NCBI RefSeq assembly: GCF_040499845.1
Contig: NZ_CP159342.1
Location: 868,001 to 932,000 of the forward strand
Reading direction: 5' to 3'
Origin: Micromonospora sp. CCTCC AA 2012012
Lineage (GTDB): Bacteria > Actinomycetota > Actinomycetes > Mycobacteriales > Micromonosporaceae
Length of the DNA: 64,000 nt
Of this stretch, positions 18,351 to 27,077 are shown piece by piece (the first letter of the stretch is position 1; every line of letters begins with the position of its first letter). Made by a program: the position numbers and the translations under genes. A model generated the notes under the pieces. That model made no database searches. It was not told the DNA's origin and saw nothing but the letters and a program-made list of their open reading frames with translations.

Positions 18351-19354
18351 CGGGAGGTCTCCTGGAGAGCAGGGGTCGAGCCAGGGCGGATGTCGGCGTC
18401 TCGGCCGGGGCCGGTGCCGGCGTCGGCGCCGGTGAGCGCCAGGAAAGCGGCCTCCAGCGGGGGCACGACGGGGCCGAGCTCGCGGATCGCGATGCCCGCG
18501 CCGACGAGCCGGGCAATCAGGTCGTCGAGGGCCGGCTCCGGGCCCCGTACGACGACCGACTGGTCGTCGTACTGCGACTGCGACTTTCGGCCCGCGACCC
18601 GGCTCAGGCCCGGGACGTCGTCGGCGAACCGGCGTGCGCCCTCGGCGTCGGTCGTGACGAGCCGGTAGTCGAGCTCGCCGCTCTCCGAGGCCAGCTTGTG
18701 CACCGGGCCCGAGAAGACAACCCGGCCGGTGGACAGCAGGGTGACGTCGTCACAGAGCGCTGCGAGGTCGTCCATGCGGTGGCTGGAAAGGACCACGGTG
18801 CCGCCGGCCTCGGCGAGGTCGGTGAGGACCCGGTGGACCTGTCGCTTGCCGCCGGGGTCGAGGCCGTTGGCCGGCTCGTCGAGGACCAGCAGACGCGGCT
18901 CGCCGAGCAGGGCGGCGGCCAGCCCGAGGCGCTGCCGCATACCGAGCGAGAAGCCGCGGACGCGGTCACCCGCCACCTCGATGAGCCCGACCCGGTCGAG
19001 CAGCTCGTCAACCTCGGCGGAGCGGCCGGCGCCGCCCCGCAGGGAGACCAGGGCCGCAAGGTTCTGGCGCGCCGTGAGCTCCGGATACAGACCGGGACCG
19101 TCCACGAAGCCCGTGACGCCGTCGGGCACCGACAGGATGCGCCCGACCGGTGAGCCGAGGATCTCCAGAGAGCCGCCGTCGGCCACCGACAGGCCCAGCA
19201 GCATGCCCAGGAGAGTGGTCTTGCCGGCGCCGTTGGGTCCGACGAGGCCGTGGATCTGCCCCTCGGCGAGGTCGAGATCGACCCCGTCGAGGGCGATGAC
19301 GTCGCCGAAGGTCTTGGTGATGCCGCACGCACGAACGGCAGCAGCTGGTTGCAT
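18347..19354 (-). CDS. ABC transporter ATP-binding protein (DrrA/CcmA-like)
   Basis: 335 aa, longer than a bare ATPase because of a C-terminal extension of 70-100 residues typical of DrrA-type exporters. Walker A is VGPNGAGKTTLLGMLLGL, the signature is FSLGMRQRLGLAAALLG, Walker B is LLVLDEPANGLDP, and the H-loop is VLSSHRMDD. It starts at ATG 19354 and overlaps the permease start by 4 bases. It energises the ABC-2 permease encoded next. As first gene of the operon it carries the promoter in the 19355-19656 space. Confidence 0.88.
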   Translation of the reverse strand: MQPAAAVRACGITKTFGDVIALDGVDLDLAEGQIHGLVGPNGAGKTTLLGMLLGLSVADGGSLEILGSPVGRILSVPDGVTGFVDGPGLYPELTARQNLAALVSLRGGAGRSAEVDELLDRVGLIEVAGDRVRGFSLGMRQRLGLAAALLGEPRLLVLDEPANGLDPGGKRQVHRVLTDLAEAGGTVVLSSHRMDDLAALCDDVTLLSTGRVVFSGPVHKLASESGELDYRLVTTDAEGARRFADDVPGLSRVAGRKSQSQYDDQSVVVRGPEPALDDLIARLVGAGIAIRELGPVVPPLEAAFLALTGADAGTGPGRDADIRPGSTPALQETSR

Positions 19355-19656
19355 CCGGGTCTCGTCCCATCTGGCCGCGAGCAGCCGAAAGCCATCGCCA
19401 ACTCCAACTTCCTTCGACGGCGAAGCTAAGGAGCCCAGATGACCTGACCCGATCGATTTGCTGAACGTATTGCCAACGTTCCAAACAAATGGCTCATGCC
19501 CCGCGTGTACCGCAAAGGACTCGAACGTCTCTGCGGCGCCATTGTGGCCAGTGCGCGGCGTGGCGTATCACGGCGTGTCCGCCTCGGGCGAGGCGGGCCA
19601 GGCGGCGGATCTCGTTGCTGCTGACCAGCGGACCGCGTCAAGCTGCTGCTGAGCGT

Positions 19657-19698
19657 GGTGTGGGTGCCCGACGGCCATGGCCGTCGGGCACCCACACC
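19657..19698. repeat. 42-bp perfect palindrome
   Basis: Two 21-base arms meet without a spacer at 19677/19678 (core GGCCATGGCC). Arm sequence GGTGTGGGTGCCCGACGGCCAT is shortened to pair exactly from 19657 to 19698. It lies about 300 bases upstream of the ABC ATPase start and beside a decayed methyltransferase. No gene on either side ends here, so it is not an ordinary terminator of a recognised gene. It could form a cruciform or an RNA hairpin. Confidence 0.75.
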
Positions 19699-19702
19699 TG
19701 AA

Positions 19703-19945
19703 CGGCGCACTCGTGGCGGAGGCGACGGACCTGCCCCCGGGCTGCCGCTCGACGTCGGCGCGAGGGAGGAAGCCGTCGCGCTCTGGCTGACCGAACGAGG
19801 CTGGCAGGTGACCGCCTCCGACGCCGACGACCCGGCCGCGTACGCGCGGGCTGCGCAACCTGCTCGACGCCGTGGGCCGTAGGTGGAACGCTGCTAATCG
19901 TCGGCCACGACCCGACCTGGCTTCAGCAGCCGGTGGCCGACCCGT
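19703..19945 (+). pseudogene. Class I SAM methyltransferase (TehB-like) remnant
   Basis: Pieces of one methyltransferase appear in successive frames: NGALVAEATDLPPG, then LPLDVGAREEAVALWLTERG and WQVTASDA (the SAM-binding loop), then LRNLLDAVG, then GTLLIVGHDPTWLQQPVADP. At least three frame changes separate them, and the middle of the enzyme is missing. The G-x-G-x-G loop is degraded to VGAREEA. It is non-functional debris between two operons. The spaces from 19355 to 19656 and from 19946 to 20038 hold no recognisable gene. Confidence 0.55.
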
Positions 19946-20038
19946 TGTCACGACCGCGTCGCCCCGGCTCGTCGAGAGGTCGAGAGAACTCGATCGCGGC
20001 GGGTAGGGCGAAGAAGAAGCTGCCGAGTATCGCCAGGG

Positions 20039-21394
20039 TCAGTAGAGCGGGCGTCCGCTGTTCTTGGCGGCCACGTACGCCTGCCAGTCGAGGGCGACCT
20101 GGTCGGCGAAGCTGGTGGCGAATGCCCGGGTCTCGGCCTGCAGTCCCGACACCGACGTGATGGCGTTGTCGATCGCCGCGTCGGCCGAGTACGCCAGCCC
20201 GGTGCCGGACAGGTCCTGGTCGGCGCGCGAGTGCGCGGCGGCGAGCAGCCTGCCGATGTCGCGCACCGAGTCGTCCCAGGTCGTCGAGCTGCTCAGGTCG
20301 GCGATGGTCAGGTCCTCGGCGAACGGCGACTTCTCCCGCACCGACACCGGTACCGTGCCGACGCTTGCCCAGCCGGTGAGCGGGTCGGATTCGTTGACCA
20401 GCCAGCGCAGCGCCAGCGCGGGTCGCTGCCCGCCGGTGAGGGTCGTCGCGGTGGGGGCGAGTTGCTTGGGGGCCGGGTCGACGGCCTGCTTCAGTTCGAG
20501 GATGCGGTCGTCGCCGGTGGCGGTGGTGTCGCCCTCGACGAGGACGTACCAGCGCCAGCGGCCGAGGCTGCCGGTGCCCGCGTTCAGACGTCGGCGTACG
20601 TCCTTGACCACGGCCTCGGAGCTGCTCAGCGGGCCGCTGGCGGTGGTCCGGTACGCCGCGATGGCGCTGATCAGGTTGGTCCGGGTCGCCGCCGGGACGG
20701 TCTGCAGGGTGGGGTCGGCCTTGAACACCCGGCCGGACGTGCCGACCACGGTCCGCCGGTCGAGCAGCCCCTTGCGGCTGTCGGCCGCGGAGTCGGCGAT
20801 GAGGGCGGCGCTGAGGTCGGAGGTGTTGCTCGCGGTCAGCCGCCAGTCGAGTTCGTTGTCGGTGCCGTGGAACTTGTCGATCCACTGGGCGTACTCGGCG
20901 ACGAAGGTGTCGACGTCGGCGTTGATGCTGCTCGCGCTACGGCCGTTGGCGCGCCCGGCGAGCACGATCGAGACGGCTTCGCGGCGTAGCTCCCACGTCC
21001 AGGAGCCGCGCCAGGCGTCGTCGGTGTCGGTGAGCTGGTACTGCTCGGTGTTGTCGGCGCCCCGGTCGGCGCCGGTGTTCTCCAGGTGCGCGTCGCCGGT
21101 GATCCACACGTCGCCGCCGCCGCCGGCGTACGCGGACGGCGAGAGTTCGCCGAGGTCGCGGTAGTACAGCGAGGAGGTGCCGCGGAAGAAGGCCCAGGCG
21201 TTGGAGGCGAGCTTGGTGGTGCGCGCTGCCAGTTCGTCGTCGGTGGCCCCACCGTTGAGCAGGTGCAGCGCGTGGTCCTGGTTGTAGACCACGGCGACGG
21301 GGTCGCGGGTGAGCGCGGCGACGGCCGGGGTGGCCGGGACGGTGAGCGCTGTGGCGGCGAGCAGCACGGCGGCGGTGTAGGCAACGGGACGCAT
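20039..21394 (-). CDS. Secreted DUF2252 family protein
   Basis: 451 aa from ATG 21394. It begins with a Sec signal peptide (residues 1-27, hydrophobic AAVLLAATALTVPATPAVA). The DUF2252 kinase-like landmarks follow: AWAFFRGTSSLYYRDL, then VWITGDAHLENTGA (the GDxHxxN catalytic-loop-like motif), then TDTDDAWRGSWTWELRREA. The late part has RYVLVEGD-type strands and GRLLAAAHSRADQ. DUF2252 proteins are typically about 400-450 aa and uncharacterised, and some are exported. It is monocistronic. The 350 bases upstream (21395-21747) contain only its promoter region. Confidence 0.82.
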   Translation of the reverse strand: MRPVAYTAAVLLAATALTVPATPAVAALTRDPVAVVYNQDHALHLLNGGATDDELAARTTKLASNAWAFFRGTSSLYYRDLGELSPSAYAGGGGDVWITGDAHLENTGADRGADNTEQYQLTDTDDAWRGSWTWELRREAVSIVLAGRANGRSASSINADVDTFVAEYAQWIDKFHGTDNELDWRLTASNTSDLSAALIADSAADSRKGLLDRRTVVGTSGRVFKADPTLQTVPAATRTNLISAIAAYRTTASGPLSSSEAVVKDVRRRLNAGTGSLGRWRWYVLVEGDTTATGDDRILELKQAVDPAPKQLAPTATTLTGGQRPALALRWLVNESDPLTGWASVGTVPVSVREKSPFAEDLTIADLSSSTTWDDSVRDIGRLLAAAHSRADQDLSGTGLAYSADAAIDNAITSVSGLQAETRAFATSFADQVALDWQAYVAAKNSGRPLY

Positions 21395-21747
21395 GCATTG
21401 ATTGATATCGAACGAAGGTGACGGGAGGGCGGCCGGTAGGTGACCGGCTGCCACCTCCGCGGGGCCAGCAGGTGGCCCGGCGTCGCGGAAAGACGGTACG
21501 ACCGACAGGTTGAGTGATAGTGCAACCGACAGCGGCAGGTAGGGCCGGATCACCAACGCGTGGACGGCGATGGGTGAGCAGGTGACCGAGCGACGCGGCG
21601 TGCTCAGGACCGCCCCCGGGGCCTCGGCGGACCGGGGCACCTGACTCGGGCGTAACCAAGACCCCGACTCGACCTGCCCGGCGAACCTGCCACGCACGGA
21701 ACCGGATTGCCCGCTATCCGCAGTGCGTCGCCGCCCCGCTTGGCACA

Positions 21748-21870
21748 GTGGCCCTGATGGGCGGGCTCGGTCGTATCCAGCTGGCCGGCGACGCGGGCGG
21801 CGTGAGCCGGCTGGTGCTGTTCGTCGACCTGATCTTCGTGTTCGCCTTTCTCAACGTGACCGCGGTGAGT
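21748..21870 (+). pseudogene. Low-temperature-requirement A (LtrA) fragment
   Basis: The N-terminal piece VSRLVLFVDLIFVFAFLNVTAV is the characteristic first helix of LtrA membrane proteins. Homology ends abruptly near 21867 and the frame runs into unrelated sequence. The remaining 350 or so residues are missing. It is a truncated remnant, probably cut by the event that brought the minus-strand gene at 21986. Confidence 0.6.
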
Positions 21871-21985
21871 GATTTTCGATCTGCGAGGACTTCGTCTTTC
21901 GATTTGCGGCATCAGTCGTGTTCGTTATGCGGCTATCTGGTGTTAGATCTGCGGCCATTGGTCGTGACGTTCGGGGGTCCCCCAG

Positions 21986-22390
21986 CTATGCCGCGTTGCT
22001 GCGGGTCGCACCGAGTTCAGGGAAGGCGTCCTCCCAGCGTTGGCGGAGCTGGGGTGGCAGCCAGAGGGTGGGCCAGAGTCGCCGGAGGAGGTCGGCGTCG
22101 AGCCAGGTGTTCAGGTCCTCAACCTTGCTGGCTTCGGTGAGTACCACCTTGTACATGATGGCCAGGCGTGCGGCCCGGTTCAGGTCGTACTCGGCGTGCC
22201 CGGACCAGTCGAGATGACGCGAAAGCGTCACCGTCCCTTCGGTCGGGCCGTGCAGTTCGGCAAGGGCTTCGGCCACAACGCGGCTCCATCGTGACCGAAA
22301 AGAACTGGGAGATTGGCTGGGACGTTTGGCAGTTTCGAGGGTCCGGACCGTGCCTTGCTTCTTCGGATGTCGACCGACGTGCGGGCCCAT
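21986..22390 (-). CDS. Conserved hypothetical protein, possibly N-terminally altered
   Basis: 134 aa. The last 95 residues look well conserved: SRVVAEALAELHGPTEGTV, LSRHLDWSGHAEYDLN, AARLAIMYKVVLTEASKVED, LNTWLDADLLRRLWPTLWLP and RQRWEDAFPEL. The first 35 residues are low-complexity basic sequence and may be out of frame or replaced. I recall similar short proteins in actinobacteria next to nucleotidyltransferase-type genes, but no partner is present here. The function is unknown. Confidence 0.5.
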   Translation of the reverse strand: MGPHVGRHPKKQGTVRTLETAKRPSQSPSSFRSRWSRVVAEALAELHGPTEGTVTLSRHLDWSGHAEYDLNRAARLAIMYKVVLTEASKVEDLNTWLDADLLRRLWPTLWLPPQLRQRWEDAFPELGATRSNAA

Positions 22391-22483
22391 GCCGACCGTT
22401 GGTTGCTCTCCGCCGTCCGAGCCGTGACGGGCGTTGGCGGAGTGCTACCGGGTCCGTTGAGCCGCGCGACGCTGCAGGCAGGC

Positions 22484-22518
22484 AAGGGGTGGGACCCGTC
22501 GCCCGGATCCCACCCCTT
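22484..22518 (-). terminator. Hairpin terminator after mechanosensitive channel gene
   Basis: AAGGGGTGGGA at 22484-22494 pairs perfectly with TCCCACCCCTT at 22508-22518 across a 13-base loop. It begins 10 bases past the channel gene stop on the minus strand. Confidence 0.7.
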
Positions 22519-22527
22519 GGAGGTCGG

Positions 22528-23343
22528 TCAGCGGTAGCTGCGGCCGCTGCCGTCGGGGATGACCATGGTGGCCTCGTTGTCGGCGCTCCGCCCGCCGGGC
22601 TGAGCGGGCGCCGGCATGGTCGGCATGGCGGTGTCAGCGTCGCGGCGTCCGGCCTGGTAGGCGCGGGCGTGCGCGGCGATGGCCTGCGACTCTTCCTGGG
22701 CGCGGGTCAGCCAGGTCTCCCACCGGTTCTGCATGGGGCGGACGAGGCCGCCGCCGACGCCGACGATGAGCACACCGGCGATGGTCGCCAGGACGGCGAC
22801 CAGGACGGGCGTGGTGACGGTGGTGGCCACGCCGATCTGGTTGAGCGCGGCGATCACGCCGAGGGCGAGGATGAACACCGAGGCGATGTTCGCCAGGACC
22901 CGGCCGTAGGACAGGCCGCCCAGCGCGGAGGAGATGAGGTCCTTGACGGCCTTGGCGATGGCGGCGGCGACCACGACGATGATGATGGCGACGAACGCCT
23001 TCGGCAGCCAGGCCACGACGCCCCGGATCAGGTCCGAGATCGGGTTGGGGCCCCAGATCCCGAAGGCCAGCTGCAGGGTCACCAGCAGCACCGCGTAGTA
23101 GGCCAGCTTCGCGACGATGTCACTGGCGTCGTACTTCGACCGGGCCAGCGCGGTGCGGATGCCACCGCGCTCGACGGCGCGGTCGAAGTGCACCCGCTCC
23201 AGCACCTTGTCGACGATCTTCAGCACGGCCTTGGCGATCAGCCACCCCACCAGCAGGATGGCCAGGAACGCTACGGCTTTGGGCAGGAACAGCATCACCG
23301 CACGAAGGGCGTCACCCACCGCGTCCGTGACGTTACTTTTCAT
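22528..23343 (-). CDS. Mechanosensitive-channel-like membrane protein (conserved TM helix family)
   Basis: 271 aa from ATG 23343, preceded by GGAG. Four or five hydrophobic helices are visible: AVMLFLPKAVAFLAILLVGW with LIAKAVLKIV, KLAYYAVLLVTLQLAFGIWG, WLPKAFVAIIIVVVAAAIA, and ANIASVFILALGVIAALNQIG followed by VAVLATIAGVLIVGVGGGL. This is the arrangement of the CmpX/conserved-TM-helix relatives of MscS. The C-terminus is a soluble Gln/Ala-rich tail. Lying close to the DUF2382 stress gene, it fits an osmotic-stress role (inference). Confidence 0.75.
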   Translation of the reverse strand: MKSNVTDAVGDALRAVMLFLPKAVAFLAILLVGWLIAKAVLKIVDKVLERVHFDRAVERGGIRTALARSKYDASDIVAKLAYYAVLLVTLQLAFGIWGPNPISDLIRGVVAWLPKAFVAIIIVVVAAAIAKAVKDLISSALGGLSYGRVLANIASVFILALGVIAALNQIGVATTVTTPVLVAVLATIAGVLIVGVGGGLVRPMQNRWETWLTRAQEESQAIAAHARAYQAGRRDADTAMPTMPAPAQPGGRSADNEATMVIPDGSGRSYR

Positions 23344-23493
23344 AGTGACCAACTCCAAGGAATACGGGAACAGTTCTGCACCGCCCTGTACCCCGTGAGT
23401 GACAGCGTAAAACGAGCGTCGATTCGACACCCTTCAATCAGAATGAGGCGCCGCCCGAGTTGCCTCGGACCGCGCCCTCATCGCAACTGCTCG

Positions 23494-24300
23494 TCAGTTC
23501 AGGTCGCGGCGGCCTTCGTCGGGCAGGTCCGCCTCGATGCGTTCCTTGCGGACCTCACCGCCGACGGTCTCGGTGTCGGTGACGGTCTCCTTGCCCAGGC
23601 GCACCCGCTCCACCGGAACCGTCTCGGTGTCCACGACGGGACGTTCGGCGTGCAGGGTGACCTCGTGCTCCTCCTCGCTGATCGCCGGCCCATCGAGGGC
23701 CTTGCCGATGTTGGCGTCGGTGATCGGCTCCCGCTCCAGGCGCACCTCTTCGCGCTGCACGGGGACCGTCACCTGCTCGTGCTCGGTGACCACATATTTG
23801 CGCAGCCGCGCCGTGCCCGCCTGCTGGCGTTCCGTGCCCACGTTGAGCCGCTCCTCCGAGCGGGTCATCGCGTCGTCGGTGTTCGGACCGGACGTATCGT
23901 GTCCAGCGCTGGCCTGGTAGGCCGTGTCGCCGTACGAAGCAGTGGCGTCGCCGTAGCCCCCGTGCTGACCGCGCTCGGTGTCCTCCCAGCTCAGCCCGTA
24001 GTGCCGGTAGAGGTCCGCAACCTCGGCGCTGCTCAACGGCTCGTCAACGTCTGCGTCCACGTTCGGGGCGTCCTTCACCGTGCCCTTGTCGAACGGCACC
24101 GTCAGCCGGTCACCCTGCATCCGCGCCACCTGCAATGGCACCAGCGACTCGTTCACCCCGAAGAAGCCCGTACGGACGCTTGCCCACGCCGGGCGGCCCG
24201 CCGCGTCAGCCCACACCTGACCCACCGTGCCGATCTTGTCGCCGTCGCTGTCATAGACTTCGCGGCCGATCACGCCGGTCGCCTGCTCCTGGCCAATCAT
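23494..24300 (-). CDS. PRC-barrel and DUF2382 (YsnF/AvaK) domain stress protein
   Basis: 268 aa. Residues 1-100 form a PRC-barrel (IGREVYDSDGDKIGTVGQVW, FFGVNESLVPLQVARMQGDR, SSAEVADLYRHYGLSWED). Residues 140-260 are the DUF2382 domain with RSEERLNVGTERQQAGTAR, KYVVTEHEQVTVPVQREEVR and VERVRLGKETVTDTETVGGE. Such proteins are general-stress proteins of unknown biochemistry in actinobacteria. Monocistronic, and the ribosome site GGAGAGG precedes ATG 24300. The 24301-24480 space holds no gene. Confidence 0.87.
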   Translation of the reverse strand: MIGQEQATGVIGREVYDSDGDKIGTVGQVWADAAGRPAWASVRTGFFGVNESLVPLQVARMQGDRLTVPFDKGTVKDAPNVDADVDEPLSSAEVADLYRHYGLSWEDTERGQHGGYGDATASYGDTAYQASAGHDTSGPNTDDAMTRSEERLNVGTERQQAGTARLRKYVVTEHEQVTVPVQREEVRLEREPITDANIGKALDGPAISEEEHEVTLHAERPVVDTETVPVERVRLGKETVTDTETVGGEVRKERIEADLPDEGRRDLN

Positions 24301-24479
24301 GGTGTCGCCTCTCCTTTCGTCGGTGCCGGCACCAGTACCCCCGTCATCCGTCGGAAATCACCACCGCGGCAATTTCCCCTGCCTCTCGCAGAAGAAGCTG
24401 TGCAACAGCGGACACGCTTATCCATAGGTGTTCCTGGTTAAGCAGAGTCCCATGAGCGGGATCGGACATCAGTTGTAAT

Positions 24480-25534
24480 CATCGCTCTCGGGCGTGTAGC
24501 GAAGAGGCCGCCTGGCCGGCGCTCGGATACAACCCAAGCGCCTCTCGCTCGGGCTTGCCGAGCACCGCGCCGGGCAATGTCCGCCCCACGGCACCAGGGT
24601 CGCCGCAACCACCGTCGGCGTGAGCCATTCGTGGCGGGTGTCGAGCTTGTCGAGTGCGATCGGGTCGTGAAGCTCGGGCAGGGTGCGGGCACCGACGACC
24701 AGGGTGACGTGGCGTCCGGTGGGGGATTCCCCGAGGTGTTCGACGACGGCGCGCAGGGGTGTTAGTCCGGTGCCGCCGGCGGCTAGGAGCAGCGGCGCCG
24801 AAGAGTGAGGGTCGAGGGTGAGGCCGGTGGTGGTGGGTGGGCCGAGCCACAGCAGGTCACCGGGGTGGACGTGGTTGACGAGGGTGGAGGAGAGCGGTCC
24901 GTGGGGGACAGTGCGGATGTGCAGTTCGATGGTGCCGTCGACGCGTGGTGTGTTGGCGGGGCAGTACCAGCGCCACGGCCCGGGCCGGTGGGTGGTGAAG
25001 ACAGGTAGGGCTTGGCCGGGGGTGGTAGTGCAGGCGCCGCCACGGTCGGATGGTGAGGATCGTGATCGTCGGGGTGGCGTGGTCCCGGTCGATTAACTGC
25101 GCGGGTGTCCAGGGCGGCCCGTCGGCGGGGAGGGCGGTGGCGGCGGCGCAGGTAAGGTCCAGCGCCTGGTGGCATCGGTACGCCCACTCGATGGCTGCCA
25201 CGTCGTCTCGTCCGGTGCTCGTGTCGTTGACGGCGGTGCGGAGTGCCGCGCTGATGGTGTCGTGGTGGTAGGTCTGCGTGCGGTGGTGGCGGTAGGCGTG
25301 GGCCAGGACGGTGAGGAGCGCGGCCCGGCCAGCGAGGTCGTCGTGGCCGCTGATCAATTGTGTGAGGGCGGCGAGGAACAGGGGTGCGTCGCGTTCTGGG
25401 ATGAGGCGGGGCCACTGGTCTTCCAGCCTGCACCAGAAGCGGTCGGCGGCCGGCCGGAGTTCTTCCGGGCTGGTGTGCCACGGCGGGACGAGGTTCGACG
25501 GGGGCAGCTCGCCGGCGTGATGGGCTAGGTTCAC
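24480..25534 (-). pseudogene. Flavohemoprotein-like FAD/NAD reductase, frameshifted
   Basis: The first frame (start GTG 25534) gives an all-helical domain (PAADRFWCRLEDQWPRLIPE and later AIEWAYRCHQALD) that looks like a degenerate globin. The FAD domain begins with TPTITILTIRPWRRLHYH. The frame then changes at a run of five G at 25018-25022. Removing one base restores GQALPVFTTHRPGPWRWYCP, RTVPHGPLSSTLVNHVHPGD, and LLLAAGGTGLTPLRAVVEHL (NAD-binding GGTG) with LVVGART. A second shift near 24600 leads to DPGAVGRTLPGAVLG. It overlaps the GNAT stop by 4 bases, so it was the last gene of the operon. Decay or sequencing error in the G-run are both possible. Confidence 0.72.
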
Positions 25535-26346
25535 CGCCTGTCCTGCCGTTCGGTGCCTGGTGCTTTACCGGTACGCGGGGGAGAGACCGGTGAGGTGCGG
25601 TGGTGGCGCGAGGTGGGGCGCCACTGTTGCTGGGAGTTGGTGTTCGCCGTCCCTGGGTGTGCGGCGGTCGGGGGTGGGGGAGTGTGCTGTGCCGGGTTGG
25701 GGTGCCTGAGTGGTGTGGGCGGTGCGTCGACGGCCGTGCGGTGTGCCGGTCGTGGTCTCGTGTGGTGAGGGCCGAGGTGCATGGCGGTCAGGACGGGGCC
25801 GTCGGGTAGCGGCAGGTCGACGTGTCGGGTGTAGCCGTGGTGGGTGAACAGGCGTTTGCTGTCGGCGGTGGTGACGGTCCAGCCGGGAAGGTTGAGCCGG
25901 TCGAGGCGGTGGCGGTGATGTTCCAGCATCGCGGTGGCCAGACCGGTGCGGTGCCGGGTGGGGGCGGTGGCGAGGAACGCGAGGTGGTAGTGGGGTTCGA
26001 CGGGCACGTTGTCGTCGATGAACCGGTCGACGAGCAGGAACCGTTCCCGGTAGGGGCCGCTGGCCGCGATGAGTCGGGGCTGGTAGTTCGCCGGTGGTGG
26101 TAGGGGGCGGAAGCGGTGTAGGCCGACGGCTGCGGCGGTCAGGTCGTCGGTGACGCGGGTGTCGCCGTAGAAGAGGGAGTGCTCCACCCAGAGCTCGAGG
26201 ACGTCTGCGAGAACCCGTTGCCGGTGCGCCTTGTGGGGGACCAGCCAGTGGCCGAGGGCGGTGGTGGCGAGGGCGTCGGCGATGAGGGTGGCGATGGGAC
26301 GTCGGTCGGCCCAGCGGGCAGGCCGGATACGGGGCAGGTCGCCCAT
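25531..26346 (-). CDS. GNAT acetyltransferase with Pro/His-rich C-terminal tail
   Basis: 271 aa. Residues 1-195 form a GNAT fold: IRPARWADRRPIATLIADAL, HYHLAFLATAPTRHRTGLAT (R-x-x-T-G-L-A acetyl-CoA loop) and WTVTTADSKRLFTHHGYTRH. Residues 195-271 are low-complexity Pro/Thr/His-rich and probably disordered, an unusual addition for this family. It is coupled by a GTGA overlap to the downstream reductase remnant and follows the GPP34 gene by 29 bases. The acceptor substrate is unknown. Confidence 0.75.
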   Translation of the reverse strand: MGDLPRIRPARWADRRPIATLIADALATTALGHWLVPHKAHRQRVLADVLELWVEHSLFYGDTRVTDDLTAAAVGLHRFRPLPPPANYQPRLIAASGPYRERFLLVDRFIDDNVPVEPHYHLAFLATAPTRHRTGLATAMLEHHRHRLDRLNLPGWTVTTADSKRLFTHHGYTRHVDLPLPDGPVLTAMHLGPHHTRPRPAHRTAVDAPPTPLRHPNPAQHTPPPPTAAHPGTANTNSQQQWRPTSRHHRTSPVSPPRTGKAPGTERQDRR

Positions 26347-26375
26347 GTCAGGTTCCTTGGAATGTCAGGTTGGGG

Positions 26376-27077
26376 TTAGCGGTAGGTGGCGGTGGCGAGG
26401 TCACCGATGGCGGCGTCGACGGCCGTGGTGATGGCCTGCACCGTGGGGTGGTGTCGGGCGGCGACCGCGCGGAGGCGGGCGGCGAGGGTGGCGGTGTCGG
26501 CGTCGAGGTACAGGTGTGGGGTGAGGCCGAGGACGGCGACGAGCCCGGCGAGGGCCGCGGTGTGGTTGGTGGGTGGTTCGCGGCCGGCGGCGAGGTAGCA
26601 GAGGCGGGCGCGGGGGACGACCGCCCATCGGGTGTGGGTGATGAGCCAAGTGTCGATGCGGAAAAGCCCGCCGAGGCGGCGGTGGTGGTGCTGCCGCAGG
26701 ATTCCGGCGGTGACGAGTCCGGCGCGGGTGCGTTCATACAGGTCGTCGGTGAATCCGCGCAGCCAGGTCTTCAGCGGTGGCGCGCCGAGTGTGTGGCGCA
26801 GTGTGGTGAGGGCGGCGTCGGCGATCAAATCGCCGACGGGTTGGTGGGTGTGGAGGTAGAGGCGCTGCTCAGGTGCGGGCAGGTCGGTGTCGGTGGGATC
26901 GAGGCGGACTCTGCCGGTGAGGAACAGGTCGATGAGGGTTGCGCCGGCCAGGCCGGCGGCGAGGGCTTGTCGGTGGAGGTGGGGGCGGCCGGTGTCGTCG
27001 TCGTGGCCGATGAGGAACAGTTCGTCGCGCAGCGGCAGGACGGGGAGGCGGGTGTTCACCACAGGGGTCTCCCTCAT
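26376..27077 (-). CDS. GPP34 (GOLPH3/Vps74-like) family protein
   Basis: 233 aa from ATG 27077, overlapping the formamidase stop by 4 bases (ATGA). The N-terminus LPVLPLRDELFLIGHDDDTG followed by QALAAGLAGATLIDLFLTGR is diagnostic of the GPP34 family. ARLCYLAAGREPPTNHTAAL and LAARLRAVAARHHP follow in the helical C-terminal part. In eukaryotes the family binds phosphatidylinositol 4-phosphate. In actinobacteria it is widespread with unknown function, possibly membrane-associated. Here it is embedded in a formamidase/permease operon, which is unusual. Confidence 0.8.
   Translation of the reverse strand: MRETPVVNTRLPVLPLRDELFLIGHDDDTGRPHLHRQALAAGLAGATLIDLFLTGRVRLDPTDTDLPAPEQRLYLHTHQPVGDLIADAALTTLRHTLGAPPLKTWLRGFTDDLYERTRAGLVTAGILRQHHHRRLGGLFRIDTWLITHTRWAVVPRARLCYLAAGREPPTNHTAALAGLVAVLGLTPHLYLDADTATLAARLRAVAARHHPTVQAITTAVDAAIGDLATATYR

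Noticed and set aside
19490..19560. Possible tRNA (GGACTCGAAC-like stretch)
   Set aside because: No acceptor stem, D-arm or T-arm pairing could be built.
22168..24441. Long + strand open frame across the channel and DUF2382 genes
   Set aside because: Antisense to two genes with clear domains; composition is low-complexity and no ribosome site precedes it.
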